A stretch of 64,000 nucleotides of DNA, taken from Sorghum bicolor (Eukaryota; Streptophyta; Magnoliopsida; Poales; Poaceae). Shown in pieces: positions 44,401 to 56,060 of this stretch (positions are counted from its first letter, which is position 1; every line of letters begins with the position of its first letter). The notes beneath the pieces were generated by a model. The model made no database searches. It was not told the origin of the DNA and was given only the letters and a program-made list of their open reading frames with translations. The position numbers were made by a program, and so were the translations under genes. The stretch lies in the NCBI RefSeq assembly GCF_000003195.3, contig NC_012871.2:12751022-12815021 (forward strand). Reading direction: 5' to 3'.

Positions 44401-47400
44401 AATATCCAACTTTTGTAGTCCATCCTTTTAATATTCCAAAAGAAACACATTCTAGTTGTTGTGTCTACTAGGTACACTAATGAGTCGCAATGTTGAATGT
44501 TCGTAAAATCTGCTTTAGTTGCCTATTTATAACAACAAATATAGTGACATGAAAAGTGTAAAATCAGTAAAGAAACATAAAACCATTTTGACTCAATTTT
44601 AATATCGAACTTCCCTTGTTCATCCTTTAATATTATCTCCGACACAGAAAAAGTTAGAAAGATACAACATACATTTATTTTGAAAATTACATAGTACATC
44701 GTAGATGTCTACAATAAGCATATACACTCACCTCTATGAATATTGAATAATATACATAAACCTAACCCCTATGAGTGTCTCCAAACAACATATATGGATA
44801 CTTACCTAGCACAGTTTTTTTTTTCAAACTTAATATGTAAAAGGTAATGTGCAATCAAAGCATAGAATAGTTGACTTCTAAATTTTTTAATGGGTAAGAG
44901 TATTACTGTGATTTAGTTTTTGAAAATTATATGACATGTAAACATGATTTGACTTGACGGGAGCCAATTATCTTCTTTGGAATGCACAATTTTTATTTCT
45001 ATTTTTTGTGTTTTTCCTGCGAAAATGAAAGGGTTTGTGTTCCAAAGAGGCCAGTTGCCTGACACGATGGCTTTGACACTTTTCGTCGAATAGCTTGCAC
45101 ACACTTTTCCTGCCTCTCACGAGTCACGACGCCGTCGGCCGTCGGCCGTCGCGCGAGAGCTGCCTGCGAGCCTCCGTGCTCTCTAGCGATCTTAGCAGAC
45201 CCGCCATTTCTTGTGCCTTAGCTTCGCCGATGCGCGGCGGCAAGGGGCCGAGCTTCCCTGCCCGTGTCCCGCGGGCTGGGGTGGCCGCAGATTTTGCGGA
45301 CTGCTGCCACAAGATGAGCTCGCTTCGGAAAGGGGCAGTGGCGGCGCAACGAGGGAGCACTTCGGGTGAGGCGGAACTGGCGGCAGAGATGCTGACAGTA
45401 CCGAGCTCCTTCATCAGTGCGTTCGGTCGTCATGGCGCCCCTTGCATCCACCAGTGACACCAGGGTAACGAAAGTACGAAACAGTGTTCTGTTTTTCTTG
45501 TCTATCTAGCGCGGCGTGAGATTCAGGTTAGATTTACATATATTGATATAGATAGGAATTTTTGGTCTAGCAAACTTGGGGAGGGAGCGGGCTATCTGCC
45601 TAGTTCTGTGACATTGCAGGATTCAGGAAGTTGGGCAAGTCGCTTAAAACTGCTTGGGAAGGCCTGTAAAATACTAGGGGCCTGTTTGGATCACGGCCAC
45701 AACTCGCCATGAGTAAAGTTTGGCAGCCACACTAACCTTGGCAGTTGTTTGGTTCTATTTTTAACCTTAGGCAGCCACAGAATTCTGCCATGTCGTTTTC
45801 CTCCCATCGCATGTCGCTTAGTGCATGTAGACTGTGGCAAATTTGTGGCGAGCATGGCGGCCAATTTCTCCGCCGCAACCTGTGGCGAGCCGCACTTTGC
45901 CGATGCATGGCGTGGCTTTGTATGGCCATGATCCAAAGAGGCCCTAGGTCCGAAGTATCTGTTCTGAAAAAGAAGCATGCCTATACCTGTATTTGTATGA
46001 CTGTGATGCTTCTTACTTTTCAACTCTTGTGACATGTCAATATCTGTGAATGTCACTAAAAGTTAGGAATTTAATAAATATATAGTTCTTAGAAATTGTT
46101 ATTTTGCAAACTGAATTAATTTGTTACATCTCAATCACCTAGTGTGACTATATTTGTTGTTTTTTGTGGATTTTAATTCAGGTTTGGAATAAAAAATCTT
46201 TACCAATCGTGACAAATCAAATCGCGACACATTTGGTTATTTTAGTCAGTTAGATTAGATTCAGATCTTTCAGTTCAGCTTATTCTTGCACAACTATGAT
46301 GGTATATTTAGTATGACTTTTCTCACTAATTCATATTGCAGGCGGTTGTGGGGCTTGTGTTGTCCTTATAGCAAAGTATAACCCAGAGACAGATGAAGTG
46401 ACTGAATTTACTGCAAGTTCATGCCTGACACTTCTCTACAATATCAATTTCTGTTCAATTATCACTACTGAGGGTCTAGGGAATTCCCGAGATGGCTTTC
46501 ATTCTGTTCAGGAAAGGATGTCTGGGTTTCATGCCTCTCAGTGTGGCTTCTGCACTCCTGGAATGTGCATGTCTATTTTCACTTCCCTTATCAATGCTGA
46601 TAAATCCAAGAGGCCTGAACCACCAAATGGGTTCTCAAAACTAAAAGTATCAGAAGCAGAAAAGGCTTTCTCTGGCAACTTGTGCAGATGCACTGGTTAC
46701 CGTCCAATTATTGATGCTTGCAAAAGTTTTGCATCAGATGTTGACTTGGAGGATTTGGGACTTAATATATTCTGGAAGAAAGGTGATAGGAAACCAGATG
46801 TTAGTGACTTGCCACATTACACTCTTGGTGGCGGAGTCTGCACCTTCCCAGACTTTCTAAAAGCTGAGCTAAAATCATCGCTTGATCACCTGAATAATCC
46901 TTGTATTGCAGACTCCAGGGAGGGTTGGTATCATCCAAGGAGTATCAAAGAGTATTATGAGTTAATAAATTCTTGTTTTTTTAGTGACTCAGTCAAAGTG
47001 GTTGTTGGGAATACTAGTAGTGGTGTACCAGGATACAAGGATCAAGACCTCTATAATAAGTATATTGACATAGGAGGGATTCCAGAACTATCAAATATTG
47101 TAAGGAGGGAGTCTGGCTTTGAAATTGGAGCAGCTACACCAATCGCTAGGACCATTGAGATACTTGAGGAAGAATGTGAATCTATATCCTCTCCAAACGG
47201 AAGTGTGGTTTTCAGAAAACTTGCGAACCACATGAGCAAAGTTGCTACACCTTTTGTTCGTAACACAGCTAGTATTGGAGGAAACATAGTTTTGGCACAA
47301 AAATACCCATTTCCATCAGATATTGCAACCATACTCCTTGGTGCTGGTGCAACTGTTTGTCTTCAGGTAGTTGCAGAACGGAGACAAATTACTTTGGAAG

Positions 47401-50400
47401 AGTTCCTAGAGCAGCCTCCTATAGAGGCGACTACTTTACTCCTGAGCATATTTATTCCACATTGGATTCCAGATTCTGGGACAAAAACAAGTTTGTTATT
47501 TGAAACTTACAGAGCAGCGCCTCGTCCTCTTGGCAATGCTGTTTCATATGTAAATTGTGCTTTCTTGGGGCATGCTTCTGTGGATGAACAATCAGATACT
47601 CTTGTATTGAGTAATCTGCGCTTGGCTTTTGGTGCATATGGAACAGAACATGCTATTAGAGCAAAGAAGGTGGAGGACTTCCTTACTGGCAAATCACTCA
47701 CTGCATCGGTTGTACTTGGTGCAATTCAATTACTTAGAGAAACCGTTGTACCAATGGAGGGAACATCACATCCTGAATATAGAGTCAGTGCAGCTATTGG
47801 ATTTCTCTTCAGTTTTCTATCTCCGCTTTCTAAAGGCATCCCAGAGCCTGGAAAGTCTCTGACCAGTAGTTCTGCTGATTCAGCAGTTACAGATGATGTC
47901 TGTAACATGCCATTATCAACACGTCGAGAAACAGTTTTCAGTGATGAATATAAACCAGTCGGCGAGCCGATTAAGAAATATGGTGTTGAACTTCAAGCTT
48001 CAGGTATGTGGTTACATCGTTAGAATTATTAGTATTGTTATCAAGATATTTTCCAGAATCTCTTTGCAGAGCTAGATTTGAAGTTTCTATTGTGCTATAT
48101 ACAGGGGAGGCAGTATATGTGGATGATATTCCTGCTCCTAAGAATTGCCTCTATGGAGAATTTATTTACAGCACACAACCCCTTGCTTATGTCAAAAGTA
48201 TAAAATTCAAATCTTCTTTAGCATCAGAGAAGATCGTCTCTTTTGTTTCTGCAAAGGATATTCCAAGTGGAGGACAAAATATTGGATCATCCTTCTCGTA
48301 TGGTGACGAACCACTATTTGGTGATCCAGTTGCTGAGTATGCTGGTCAAGCACTTGGCATTGTGGTACTTACCCTTTCATCTTTGTAGTATACCCAATCA
48401 CAGCAATTATTGCTGTCTTAAAGATCTCTATAATAGAAGACAATTATGAATATTAATGACTATAATCAGTATTGCTAAATCATTGCCTCTACCTCAGATT
48501 GCAGAAACACAGAGGTATGCTGACATGGCAGCCAAGCAGGTTATTATTGAATATGACACAAAGGATTTGGGCCCACCGATCATAACTGTGGAACAAGCAG
48601 TGGAAAACAGTAGCTATTTTGAAATTCCACCAGAAATGTATCCTAAAGAAGTTGGTGATGTTTCCAAGGGCATGGCAGAAGCTGATCACAGGATTCCCTC
48701 AACTGAAGTATTTTAGTTCAACAACCTTTCGGATTTTTTAATAATTTAATTTCACTTGTGTCATAAAACAATGAATGGAAATTGAACAATGGAGTTCTAT
48801 GTGCTCCAAAGTTTTAATTTTCATCCTGTGTGGAGTCTGCTTTGAACTATTATACTGTACATACTATTTCATTAATACGTCAATAGACAAAGAAACCTTA
48901 TCACATTTGAGAAGCCAAATTTTGAGTAAGTCCGCTGAGTAGAATACTATCTAAACCAGTACTTCTAAAAGTTCAGGATTACTGAATCACTTCTGTAATG
49001 GTCTTCAGTTATGATTGAAGTAACAATTACTGTACCCTAGGTGTAGAACAGTATTTGTGTTAAATTAATAACTAACTATTGTTGTATCTGTACTGTTTGC
49101 AATTAGTTTTCCCATGAAATTGATCTGCAGAGTGAAAGTTGCAAATGCTTGGACACCGCACCCCTTAACCCCACCATCCAACATTATTTCTTGCTTGATG
49201 GTTGTGATCTTTTGACAGTCCTGATATGTGACTTTAGCCATTATTTTAACTTTATGTAATGTTACATCACTATAGTTTATTGATTGTGTAATGTTGGTAA
49301 CTACTTTTAATGATGACACATTTAGTCACACTTTTTTTTTCTACATCCAATTTTTGACTTGAAACATATACATGTTAAAAAAATTCGTGATGTTTCACAT
49401 GGACTCTAAATTGTTCTGGTGTAATTTTAAAATATGGAAGTTCAAAATTGTAGTGATGCAATTTTATGTAAATTACATAATAAGACCCATCAGTGTACTT
49501 TTCACTAGTATCTATCCTACTTCCCTTTTGCATGGAATCTAAGAGAGCATATCTCATGTAATTTTGATGCAGGTAAAGCTTGCCTCTGAGTACTACTTCT
49601 ACATGGAAACACAGACAGCACTAGCAGTTCCAGATGAGGATAACACTTTGGTAGTTTACAGTTCGTCGCAATACCCTGAACTTGCACAAAGTGTGATAGC
49701 AAGGTGCCTAGGCATTCCATTCAGCAGTGTGCGTGTCATTACAAGGAGGGTTGGAGGTGGCTTCGGTGGAAAGGCATATAGATCATTCCAAGTGAGAATA
49801 CACAAAAGTAGATCATAATAACCGAAATCTTCCTTTTTATTAAAACTAATTAATATTAATATAAAAGCTTTGCCCTGAAACAGCATTTATTGTACTTCTG
49901 TATCATTTTTAACTTGTGATGAGGTCATTGCATGCTAGAACTAGTGGTGTCAATTTTCTAAAATATCTTTATTACTATTCACTTAAGAGAATTTTCCTTA
50001 GACTTGCTGTCATGGGTCTAAACAGGTCCTCGAGGAGTTAATTGCAATACTTCTTTTCTCATTTGGTTAACTTCATTGTTAGTTGTACTATATGTCTACC
50101 ATTTTCACATAATATTTGGAAAATAGGAAATCCATTTAGGCCTAATGGACAATCTATATTCATTTAACCACGTGCTTTTACACCAACATGCAAATGCATC
50201 TAACTTTGACTATTTATCTGGGCTTCACAATACAAAGTCCCTAGCGCAAAATCAAATTAACTCTCAATGTTCTTTTGAAGATATGTCCCAACAAATTTAG
50301 ACTTAAGTTTACATATATTTACATATGTGATGCTTATATATAATAATCTAATAACAATATCGTGAATTCATAAAGACCTAGTATACATTACCTGCTTTCT

Positions 50401-53400
50401 TTCAAAAAAAAAACCCTGCTGTTTCTTACCGATATGTTACATACCCGTGCAGGTTGCAACTGCAGCTGCGCTTTGTGCATACAAGTTACGACGTCCTGTA
50501 CGAATGTACCTTAATCGCAACACTGATATGGTTATGGTTGGTGGTAGACACCCAGTGAAAGCTCATTATTCCGTTGGATTCAAGTCTGATGGGAAAATTA
50601 CAGCCTTGCATCTAGATTTATTAATTAATGCTGGGATATCTCCAGATGCAAGCCCCATTATACCAGATGCTATTATATCTAGTGTCAAAAAGTACAACTG
50701 GGGTGCTCTGTCATTTGATATCAAGCTCTGCAAAACAAATATTTCATCTAAATCTGTAATGCGTGCTCCTGGAGATACACAAGGCTCTCTAATTGCAGAT
50801 GCTGTAATTGAGCATGTCGCGTCTGCCCTTTCACTGGATGCTAACAGTGTGAGGGAAAAGAATTTTCACACTTATGGTACTCTTCAGTTGTTTTACCCAG
50901 ATAGTGCAGGCGAAGCTTCTACGTACACATTGCATTCTATTTTTGATAGGTTGATCTCAACTTCAAGCTACCTGGATCGAGCTGAGTCCATAAAGGAATT
51001 TAACAGTAACAACAAGTGGCGGAAACGGGGCATCTCTTGTGTGCCACTCATTTTCAAAGTTGATCCGAGGGCAGCCCCTGGAAGAGTTTCCGTGCTCAAT
51101 GATGGCTCCATAGTGGTGGAGGTTGGAGGAATTGAAATCGGGCAAGGACTGTGGACTAAAGTACAGCAGATGACTGCCTTTGCTCTGGGAAAATTGTGGC
51201 CTGATGGGGGTGAAAGTCTTCTTGAGAGAGTGCGTGTTCTACAAGCTGACACCTTGAACTTAATACAAGGCGGACTTACTGCTGGCAGCACTAGTTCTGA
51301 ATCTAGTTGTGCAGCAACTCTTCAGGCATGTAATATGCTGATTGGCAGATTGAAACCAGTCTTCGATAGGCTGCAGCAGCAATCAGAAAATGTCTCGTGG
51401 GATACATTGATTTCTCAGGTGAGTTTATCCTCCTCTAGTTTTCGCTCATGCTGAGTACAATATTGTTGCCTTCTGTAATGTAATGTTTCCAAGCAGGCTT
51501 CTAAAGACAATGTTAATTTATCTGCGAGCACGTACTGGGTACCTGGTAAAGTTTCTAATAAGTACCTGAACTATGGAGCTGGTATAAGTGAGGTGTGCCA
51601 AAATTCTCAAGACTAATTTGCAACAGCGGAGTTAAATCATGTTTGTATGTCTTATAGGTGATACTCTTTCTATTCGAATCTTCTGAAAGTGCAGGTGGAG
51701 ATTGATCTTCTTACAGGAGCAATTACTTTACTAAGGGGTGATCTTGTGTACGACTGTGGGAAGAGCATGAACCCTGCTGTGGACTTAGGACAGGTTTGCC
51801 ATTGATCCTTTCCTGCTTCCTATCTTAACCAATTTTAATTCTTAATGTAGTTCATTGATTTATAGACCATAAGTTTGGACTGGATGAGGACTATAATTAA
51901 ATACACGCAAAATATGAAGCAGATTTTCTGTTCATTGTTTGATGTAGATTAGAGAGTTAACTGACATGCTAACAATGAGATGCAACTCACCGATAGAACT
52001 AACATTGAGCTATTTCAGCATTTCCCTTGTCAAGAGTTTGTTGTGCTCCATACTTATCTTTTTGAACCTATGTTCAAAATAGCGGGATTTAGCGTCTGAG
52101 CATTGCTGGCGCTAGGCTTTCACGTTTCTAGCACTAGAATCTTTCAGCCGCTAATAACTGCTAATAGCGCGTTAAATCCGCTAAACTGACCTCTATTTAG
52201 CGCCGCTATTGGGCCAAATCAGCTCGTGCGAACTCCCTTAGCCCAAAATCGCAAGCATCCAGTCTATCATGAGGCTGTATAGAGCCGGCGGCGAGTAACC
52301 CTATCCATTCCTCTCTAAATGTCGCGAAGAAAAACGCTAGTGGCAATGGCGCCACTGCGTCTGGCGGCGTCGACGGCTACAACCTGGCATGCTAGCTTGA
52401 GAGCAAGGGCAGAGGACCGGGGCAGATGACCATGAACGACGGTAGTTGCTAGCTTCTTTCTTCTCCAGCTGCATGATTGGCTTTCGAGTTCCGTTTGTTC
52501 TCTGTTCTTTACTTTTTTTAATACTTAAATTGTAATGTCTGGATATGTACGAACTATGAAGCTCTGATGTGTTAGTAAGACTTACTATCTATCACTAGTT
52601 AGATATTAGATGGTAATTGGTATTTGTAATGTCTTTGTCTTCTATGTTTATTATGTGTAAAGTTACCTAATGCTTATATATTTCTTTGCTCAACCGCTAA
52701 ATGACTTAGCCTACTATAGCCTTTCTTAGCTTTTGAGAAAGCCAGCCGCTAAGAGGCTTAGCCCGCTATTTAAAACTTTGTTTTGAACATATAAAGCCAA
52801 AGGACTTTAGCCAGGTGGTTAGAGCTTTCCTGTGGCACACCCCTGAGTTCGACTCCTCATGGGAGCGAATTTTAGGCTAGGGGTAAAAAAAATCCCCTCG
52901 CTGTGCCACCCTGTGTGGGACAGCCCGGCCTGTGGCAACAGTGGTGGCTCAACCTGGGGGTTGTGGACTTGTGGCAGTGGTCGCTGGTCCAGGCTACCGT
53001 CTGCTTCACGGGTGAGGCTGGGGTACCAAGACTTTCTTCTTAGTATAAAAACTGTGGGGCAGTCTTTCCCCACCGGCTGAGTTATTTTTTAAAACATATA
53101 AGTACAACTAAGTACAGGCAAAGGGTTTTGCAACATATCTAGTGCCTCATTGGGCTCGTGTACATTAATTTGATGGCACCATATCTTATCCATGGAATTT
53201 ATCTTGCAGATTGAAGGTTCCTTTATAAAGGGAATTGGGTTTTTCGTATATGAAGAGTATCTTACAAACAGTGATGGCCTCATGATTAGCAACAGCACAT
53301 GGGACTACAAGATCCCAACTGTCGACATAATCCCAAAACAGTTCAATGCTGAGGTGCTGAACACTGGATACAATAAGAACCGTGTGCTTTCTTCCAAAGG

Positions 53401-53695
53401 TAGTCACTTTAGTTATTTCGTCATTGCAGTATATATTGAAGTAGGCTTGGTACATACCAATCAATTTGTACTGTTTCTGCCAGCTGCTGGTGAACCTGCC
53501 TTGGTTCTTGCCTCATCCGTTCATTGTGCACTGAGAGAAGCTATCCGAGCAGCGAGAATGGAGTTTGCAAACAGCACTGTATCTGGACGCTCACCGCTGG
53601 AATTCAAGATGGATGTCCCTGCACCAATGACGCTGGTGAAACAACTATGTGGTTTAGATATTGTGGAGAAGTACCTAGAAAGTCTATCTACCTAG
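38475..53695 (+). CDS. AO: Aldehyde oxidase (molybdenum-cofactor, FAD, 2x[2Fe-2S])
   Basis: Ten exons: 38475-38652, 46342-48003, 48105-48364, 48498-48707, 49573-49791, 50453-51418, 51497-51592, 51695-51793, 53210-53399, 53484-53695. All introns are GT-AG and the sum is 4092 nt, or 1363 residues, the usual plant length. C57, C62, C65 and C87 bind the first [2Fe-2S] cluster; QCGFCTPG and [10 protein letters not shown] bind the second. An FAD domain follows ([22 protein letters not shown]). The molybdenum domain has [31 protein letters not shown] and the catalytic Glu in AAGEPAL (about residue 1297). Plant aldehyde oxidases are cytosolic dimers that oxidise aldehydes with O2; some make abscisic acid from abscisic aldehyde. 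The substrate here is not predictable. Intron 1 is 7.7 kb and full of MITEs. AATAAA lies at 53731. Confidence 0.95.
38936..39177. mobile_element. GGCCTTGTTTAGTT MITE, copy 1
   Basis: Ends GGCCTTGTTTAG and CTAAACAAGGCC, 242 bp, flanked by TTG on both sides. Lies in aldehyde oxidase intron 1, three bases from a second copy in the same orientation. Confidence 0.8.
39181..39423. mobile_element. GGCCTTGTTTAGTT MITE, copy 2
   Basis: 243 bp with the same termini and strong similarity to copy 1 along its whole length; head-to-tail with it. Confidence 0.8.
39705..39927. mobile_element. Stowaway-like MITE fragments
   Basis: CTCTTTCCATTTCAATTTT and CTACTTTCATTCTAAATTATAAG starts, then TAGATATA-rich interior and a GGAGGAAGTA end, suggest one degenerate or two overlapping Stowaway-like copies. 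Confidence 0.45.
39982..40199. mobile_element. hAT-type MITE, GGGATGAAAACGG family, copy 2
   Basis: Starts TAGGGATGAAAACGGATCGG and ends CCGTTTTCATTGTA, 218 bp, shorter than the other copies (about 275 bp). In aldehyde oxidase intron 1. Confidence 0.65.
40519..40781. mobile_element. Stowaway-type MITE in aldehyde oxidase intron 1
   Basis: CTTCCTCCATACCAATTTAT at one end and AATTTGGGATGGAGCTAGGGAG at the other, flanked by TA (40517-40518 and 40782-40783). Confidence 0.65.
41500..41743. mobile_element. GGCCTTGTTTAGTT MITE, copy 3, inverted
   Basis: 244 bp. GGCCTTGTTTAGTT and AACTAAACAAGGCC ends are flanked by CTA on both sides. Its interior is the reverse complement of copies 1 and 2. Confidence 0.8.
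41749..41805. repeat. Inverted repeat around a TA/CA microsatellite
   Basis: TTTTTAGCCTGG and CCAGGCTAAAAA face each other around about 27 bp of alternating TA then CA. Confidence 0.75.
41954..42127. mobile_element. hAT-type MITE, CAGTGGCGGAGC family, copy 3
   Basis: 174 bp, CAGTGGTGAAGCCAG to GGTGGCTCTGCCACTA, with a perfect 8-bp duplication GGTGAGTG at 41946-41953 and 42128-42135. Confidence 0.85.
42823..43742. repeat. Large inverted repeat (foldback) in aldehyde oxidase intron 1
   Basis: The left arm (about 42823-43283) and right arm (about 43308-43742) are reverse complements at roughly three bases in four, around a spacer of about 24 bp. Paired words include GTGCATATTA/TAATATGCAC, TTTTGTTGGACTTCA/TGAAGTCCAACAAAA and AGTTATAGATTTA/TAAATCTATAACT. 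No coding. Possibly a foldback transposon inside another MITE-like element (GTGTGTTTGGA near 42750). Confidence 0.8.
43760..45060. other. AT-rich part of aldehyde oxidase intron 1
   Basis: No gene is supported. A TTCTAGTTGTTGTGTCTACTAGG-like block occurs twice (about 43975 and 44450), which suggests a local duplication. Confidence 0.4.
45061..45470. other. GC-rich island inside aldehyde oxidase intron 1
   Basis: About 400 bp is markedly richer in GC than the rest of the intron. Both strands have open frames of 80-120 codons with no domain I recognise. It could be a captured gene fragment or an alternative promoter or first exon. Unassigned. Confidence 0.35.
45678..45944. mobile_element. MITE with GGGCCTGTTTGGATCA termini
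   Basis: GGGCCTGTTTGGATCA and TGATCCAAAGAGGCCC form 16-bp inverted ends of a 267-bp element flanked by TAG on both sides. It lies about 400 bp before exon 2 of aldehyde oxidase. Confidence 0.8.
52069..52791. mobile_element. MITE-like element with TATGTTCAAAATAGCGGG ends
   Basis: TATGTTCAAAATAGCGGG at the left faces CCCGCTATTTAAAAC and then TTTTGAACATA at the right. The interior repeats GCTAAATAGCG-like words. Lies in intron 8 of aldehyde oxidase. The target duplication is unclear because a SINE sits at its right end. Confidence 0.6.
52795..53092 (+). mobile_element. tRNA-derived SINE in aldehyde oxidase intron 8
   Basis: 298 bp flanked by the 9-bp duplication AACATATAA (52786-52794 and 53093-53101). 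A box A-like TAGCCAGGTGGTTAGAG starts at 52808, and a box B AGTTCGACTCC at 52846-52856 differs by one base from GGTTCGANTCC. The 3' end is a T-run (ATTTTTTAA). These are the marks of a Pol III-promoted SINE. It is inserted into the right end of the MITE at 52069-52791. Confidence 0.82.
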
Positions 53696-53861
53696 AAAGG
53701 AGTGGTATCATCTTTGTTGTTGTAGTTTGCAATAAAACAGAAAGGAGGAAGGAGGATTTCCATTTCCCTCAATGGAAATAGGGTTTCCTCGTGTGGAAAG
53801 GAAGGAGGGAGGTGTTAAATTAGCACAATATTTGAATAATGCTTTCAACCATCTGTATTCA

Positions 53862-56060
53862 TATGACTCTTAAGACCAACCACCTTTCTCTCATTGACAT
53901 GAACATTGGGTTGTATATCAGATGCATAACCAGCAGGAAACTTTACCACTTTTAGCACTTGACAAAATAACTTTTTCTCATCAGGACACACTGAATATGG
54001 TGCAGGTGGTAAATACAATTGGTCTTCAAGTTCAACAGGGTGGAGATCATTTCTAATACCTAGAGTTTGAAGGTCTAAGCGAGAATTCAGATTATCCTTA
54101 GATTTCCCATCAGTACCCAAGAATGTATTGACAAATTTCTCATACACATTCTTCCCTATATGCATGACATCAAAATTATCCCGCAGGCAACATCAAATCT
54201 TTCCAATATGTTTGAACCAAATAGATCTCCTTTTGAAAATGACTAATGGCTCCCCTGCCTTGGGTCTCTTGGTTGCTGGTTTCTTTCTAGATGGATCCTT
54301 TCCAAAAATTGCAACAATATCTTTAGAATTTTTTCCCTAGAAAGAGGAGTAGGTGCTGTCCTAAGTTCAGTTGAACCAAATTTATGGACATCAAGCCTAA
54401 ATGGGTGATTCTCGGGCAGAAACCTACGATGACCCATATAACATGTCTTGCTGCCATTACCTAGTCTAAGTGAACATGTATAGGAGTGGCAATGTGGACA
54501 TGCTGCTTTACCGGATGTTACACATCCAAATGCATAGCCTAGACCAAGAAAATCAGTAATTGTCCACAATACTGCTGCACGCAATTGGAAGTGCTCACGC
54601 TTCGAAGCATCATAAGAAGTGGCTCAAAATAAATATCCATATCACTACCAGGAGCATGCCGTCTAGGAATCAATAGAGAAAGGATGAAATTTGATTGCTT
54701 CATACACATTGAAGATGGAAAATTATAGGGAATACATATGCCAGGACAAATGCTATAGCTACTATTTTGGGATCTATATGGGTTGAAACCATCAGTGGCA
54801 AATGCAAGTCGGATATTGCGGCTATCTACAACAAACTCTGGATGATTTACATCAAAGTCTTTCCATAGAGGAGAATCTGCAGGATGCCTAAGAACACCAT
54901 CTCTTGTTCTGTCCTCATCATGCCATCTTGTTAGACTTGCTATTTTAGAAGATAGAAACAATCTTTGGAGACTTTTCTTTATTGGAAAGTAGCGAAGAAC
55001 TTTCTTAGGGACCTTATATACATGTTTTCCATCTAGACTCTTCCTAACTGACTTCCACCTAGAAACCTTACATTTTGGACATGACTTGGATTTTTCATGC
55101 TTCTTTTGATAGAGGATGCAATCATTTTTCACAAGCATGAATGCTAATGTAACCAAGTCCTATGGATTTGATCAATTTCTTAGCTTCATAGAACTTTCTA
55201 GGCAATGCAGAACCCTTAGGTAATGCATCATTTAACAGATCAAGTAGAAGGTCAAAACTTCTATCGGTCCATCCTCCAAGGAGTTTGATGGGAAGTACCC
55301 TAATTAGGAAGCACAATTTTGTATACTTCTTGCAAGTAGGGTACAACTCTTGACTATTGGCTTCTTCCAACCTCTGAAGGGCAAGTAGCTCATCACTAGG
55401 CTGAAAAGAACTGTTGTCTTCAAAATCCCCTCTATCATCTAAACCACAAGCTAGATCTCTAAGCAATTCAGATACATCATCTTCTTCAGTGGACTGTTCA
55501 ATAAGATCAACATCAACATTATTTCTATGATTCTCATAAGATGTACTTTCTTCTCCATGTAAGTTCCATGTTGTGTACCCTTGTATAAACCCATCGCATA
55601 TTAGGTGCTCACGTACATCACTAGCCTCTCTCCAAAATGAGTTAAATACATTTTCTACAAGGACATAATATCTTGTCCCCTACTGCTGAATTTCTAAATG
55701 CAAAAGCTAGAAAACCGTTCACCCCTTGTAAATATTTCTTTGTGTGCCTACATGCAGGGATGAAAACAGTACAGATATTTTGCGACCATATTCGAGACCA
55801 AATTCGTTTAGGGGGTTCAGATCTGTCCGTATTCGAATCCGAATAATCAACATCTGATACCGTATCCGTATCCGAATACTTAAATCGTATATTTATGATG
55901 TCGACATCTAATCCTATCTTATCCAAAATGGTTGACATTATCCGTATTCGAATCCGAATCCGACCAGAAATATAAAAACAAATATGGTATCGGTGATATC
56001 CGTTCATATCCGATCCGTTTTCATCCGTACCTACATGGAATGTATTATGTAAAATCTCAT
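53862..56060 (-). pseudogene. Degenerate CACTA TNP2-type transposase
   Basis: Pieces in order on the minus strand: a Cys-rich start (KILCPCRKC, about 55660); LLNDALPKGSALPRKFYEAKK (about 55200); KSCPKCKVSRW and LTRWHDEDRTRDGVLRHP (about 55090-54880); PGICIPYNFPSSMCMKQ and PGSDMDIYFEPLL (about 54750-54610); AACPHCHSYTCSLRL and CYMGHRRFLPENHPFR (about 54510-54390); and HIGKNVYEKFVNTFLG (about 54160). These match the order of TNP2 (Transposase_21). Several frame changes and stops break it, a hAT MITE (55755-56029) splits its beginning, and the C-terminal third is missing. Intact TNP2 excises and re-inserts CACTA elements; this copy cannot encode it. Confidence 0.8.
55755..56029. mobile_element. 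hAT-type MITE, GGGATGAAAACGG family, copy 3
   Basis: 275 bp, CAGGGATGAAAAC to GTTTTCATCCGTA, flanked by a perfect 8-bp duplication CCTACATG (55747-55754 and 56030-56037). This copy fixes the family as hAT-type. It is inserted in the TNP2 pseudogene. Confidence 0.88.

Noticed and set aside
47051..47908. Minus-strand open frames inside aldehyde oxidase exon 2
   Set aside because: Shadows of the oxidase coding frame.
52808..52856. tRNA gene from box A and box B-like words
   Set aside because: No cloverleaf or acceptor stem; the flanking 9-bp duplication and 298-bp length show a tRNA-derived SINE.
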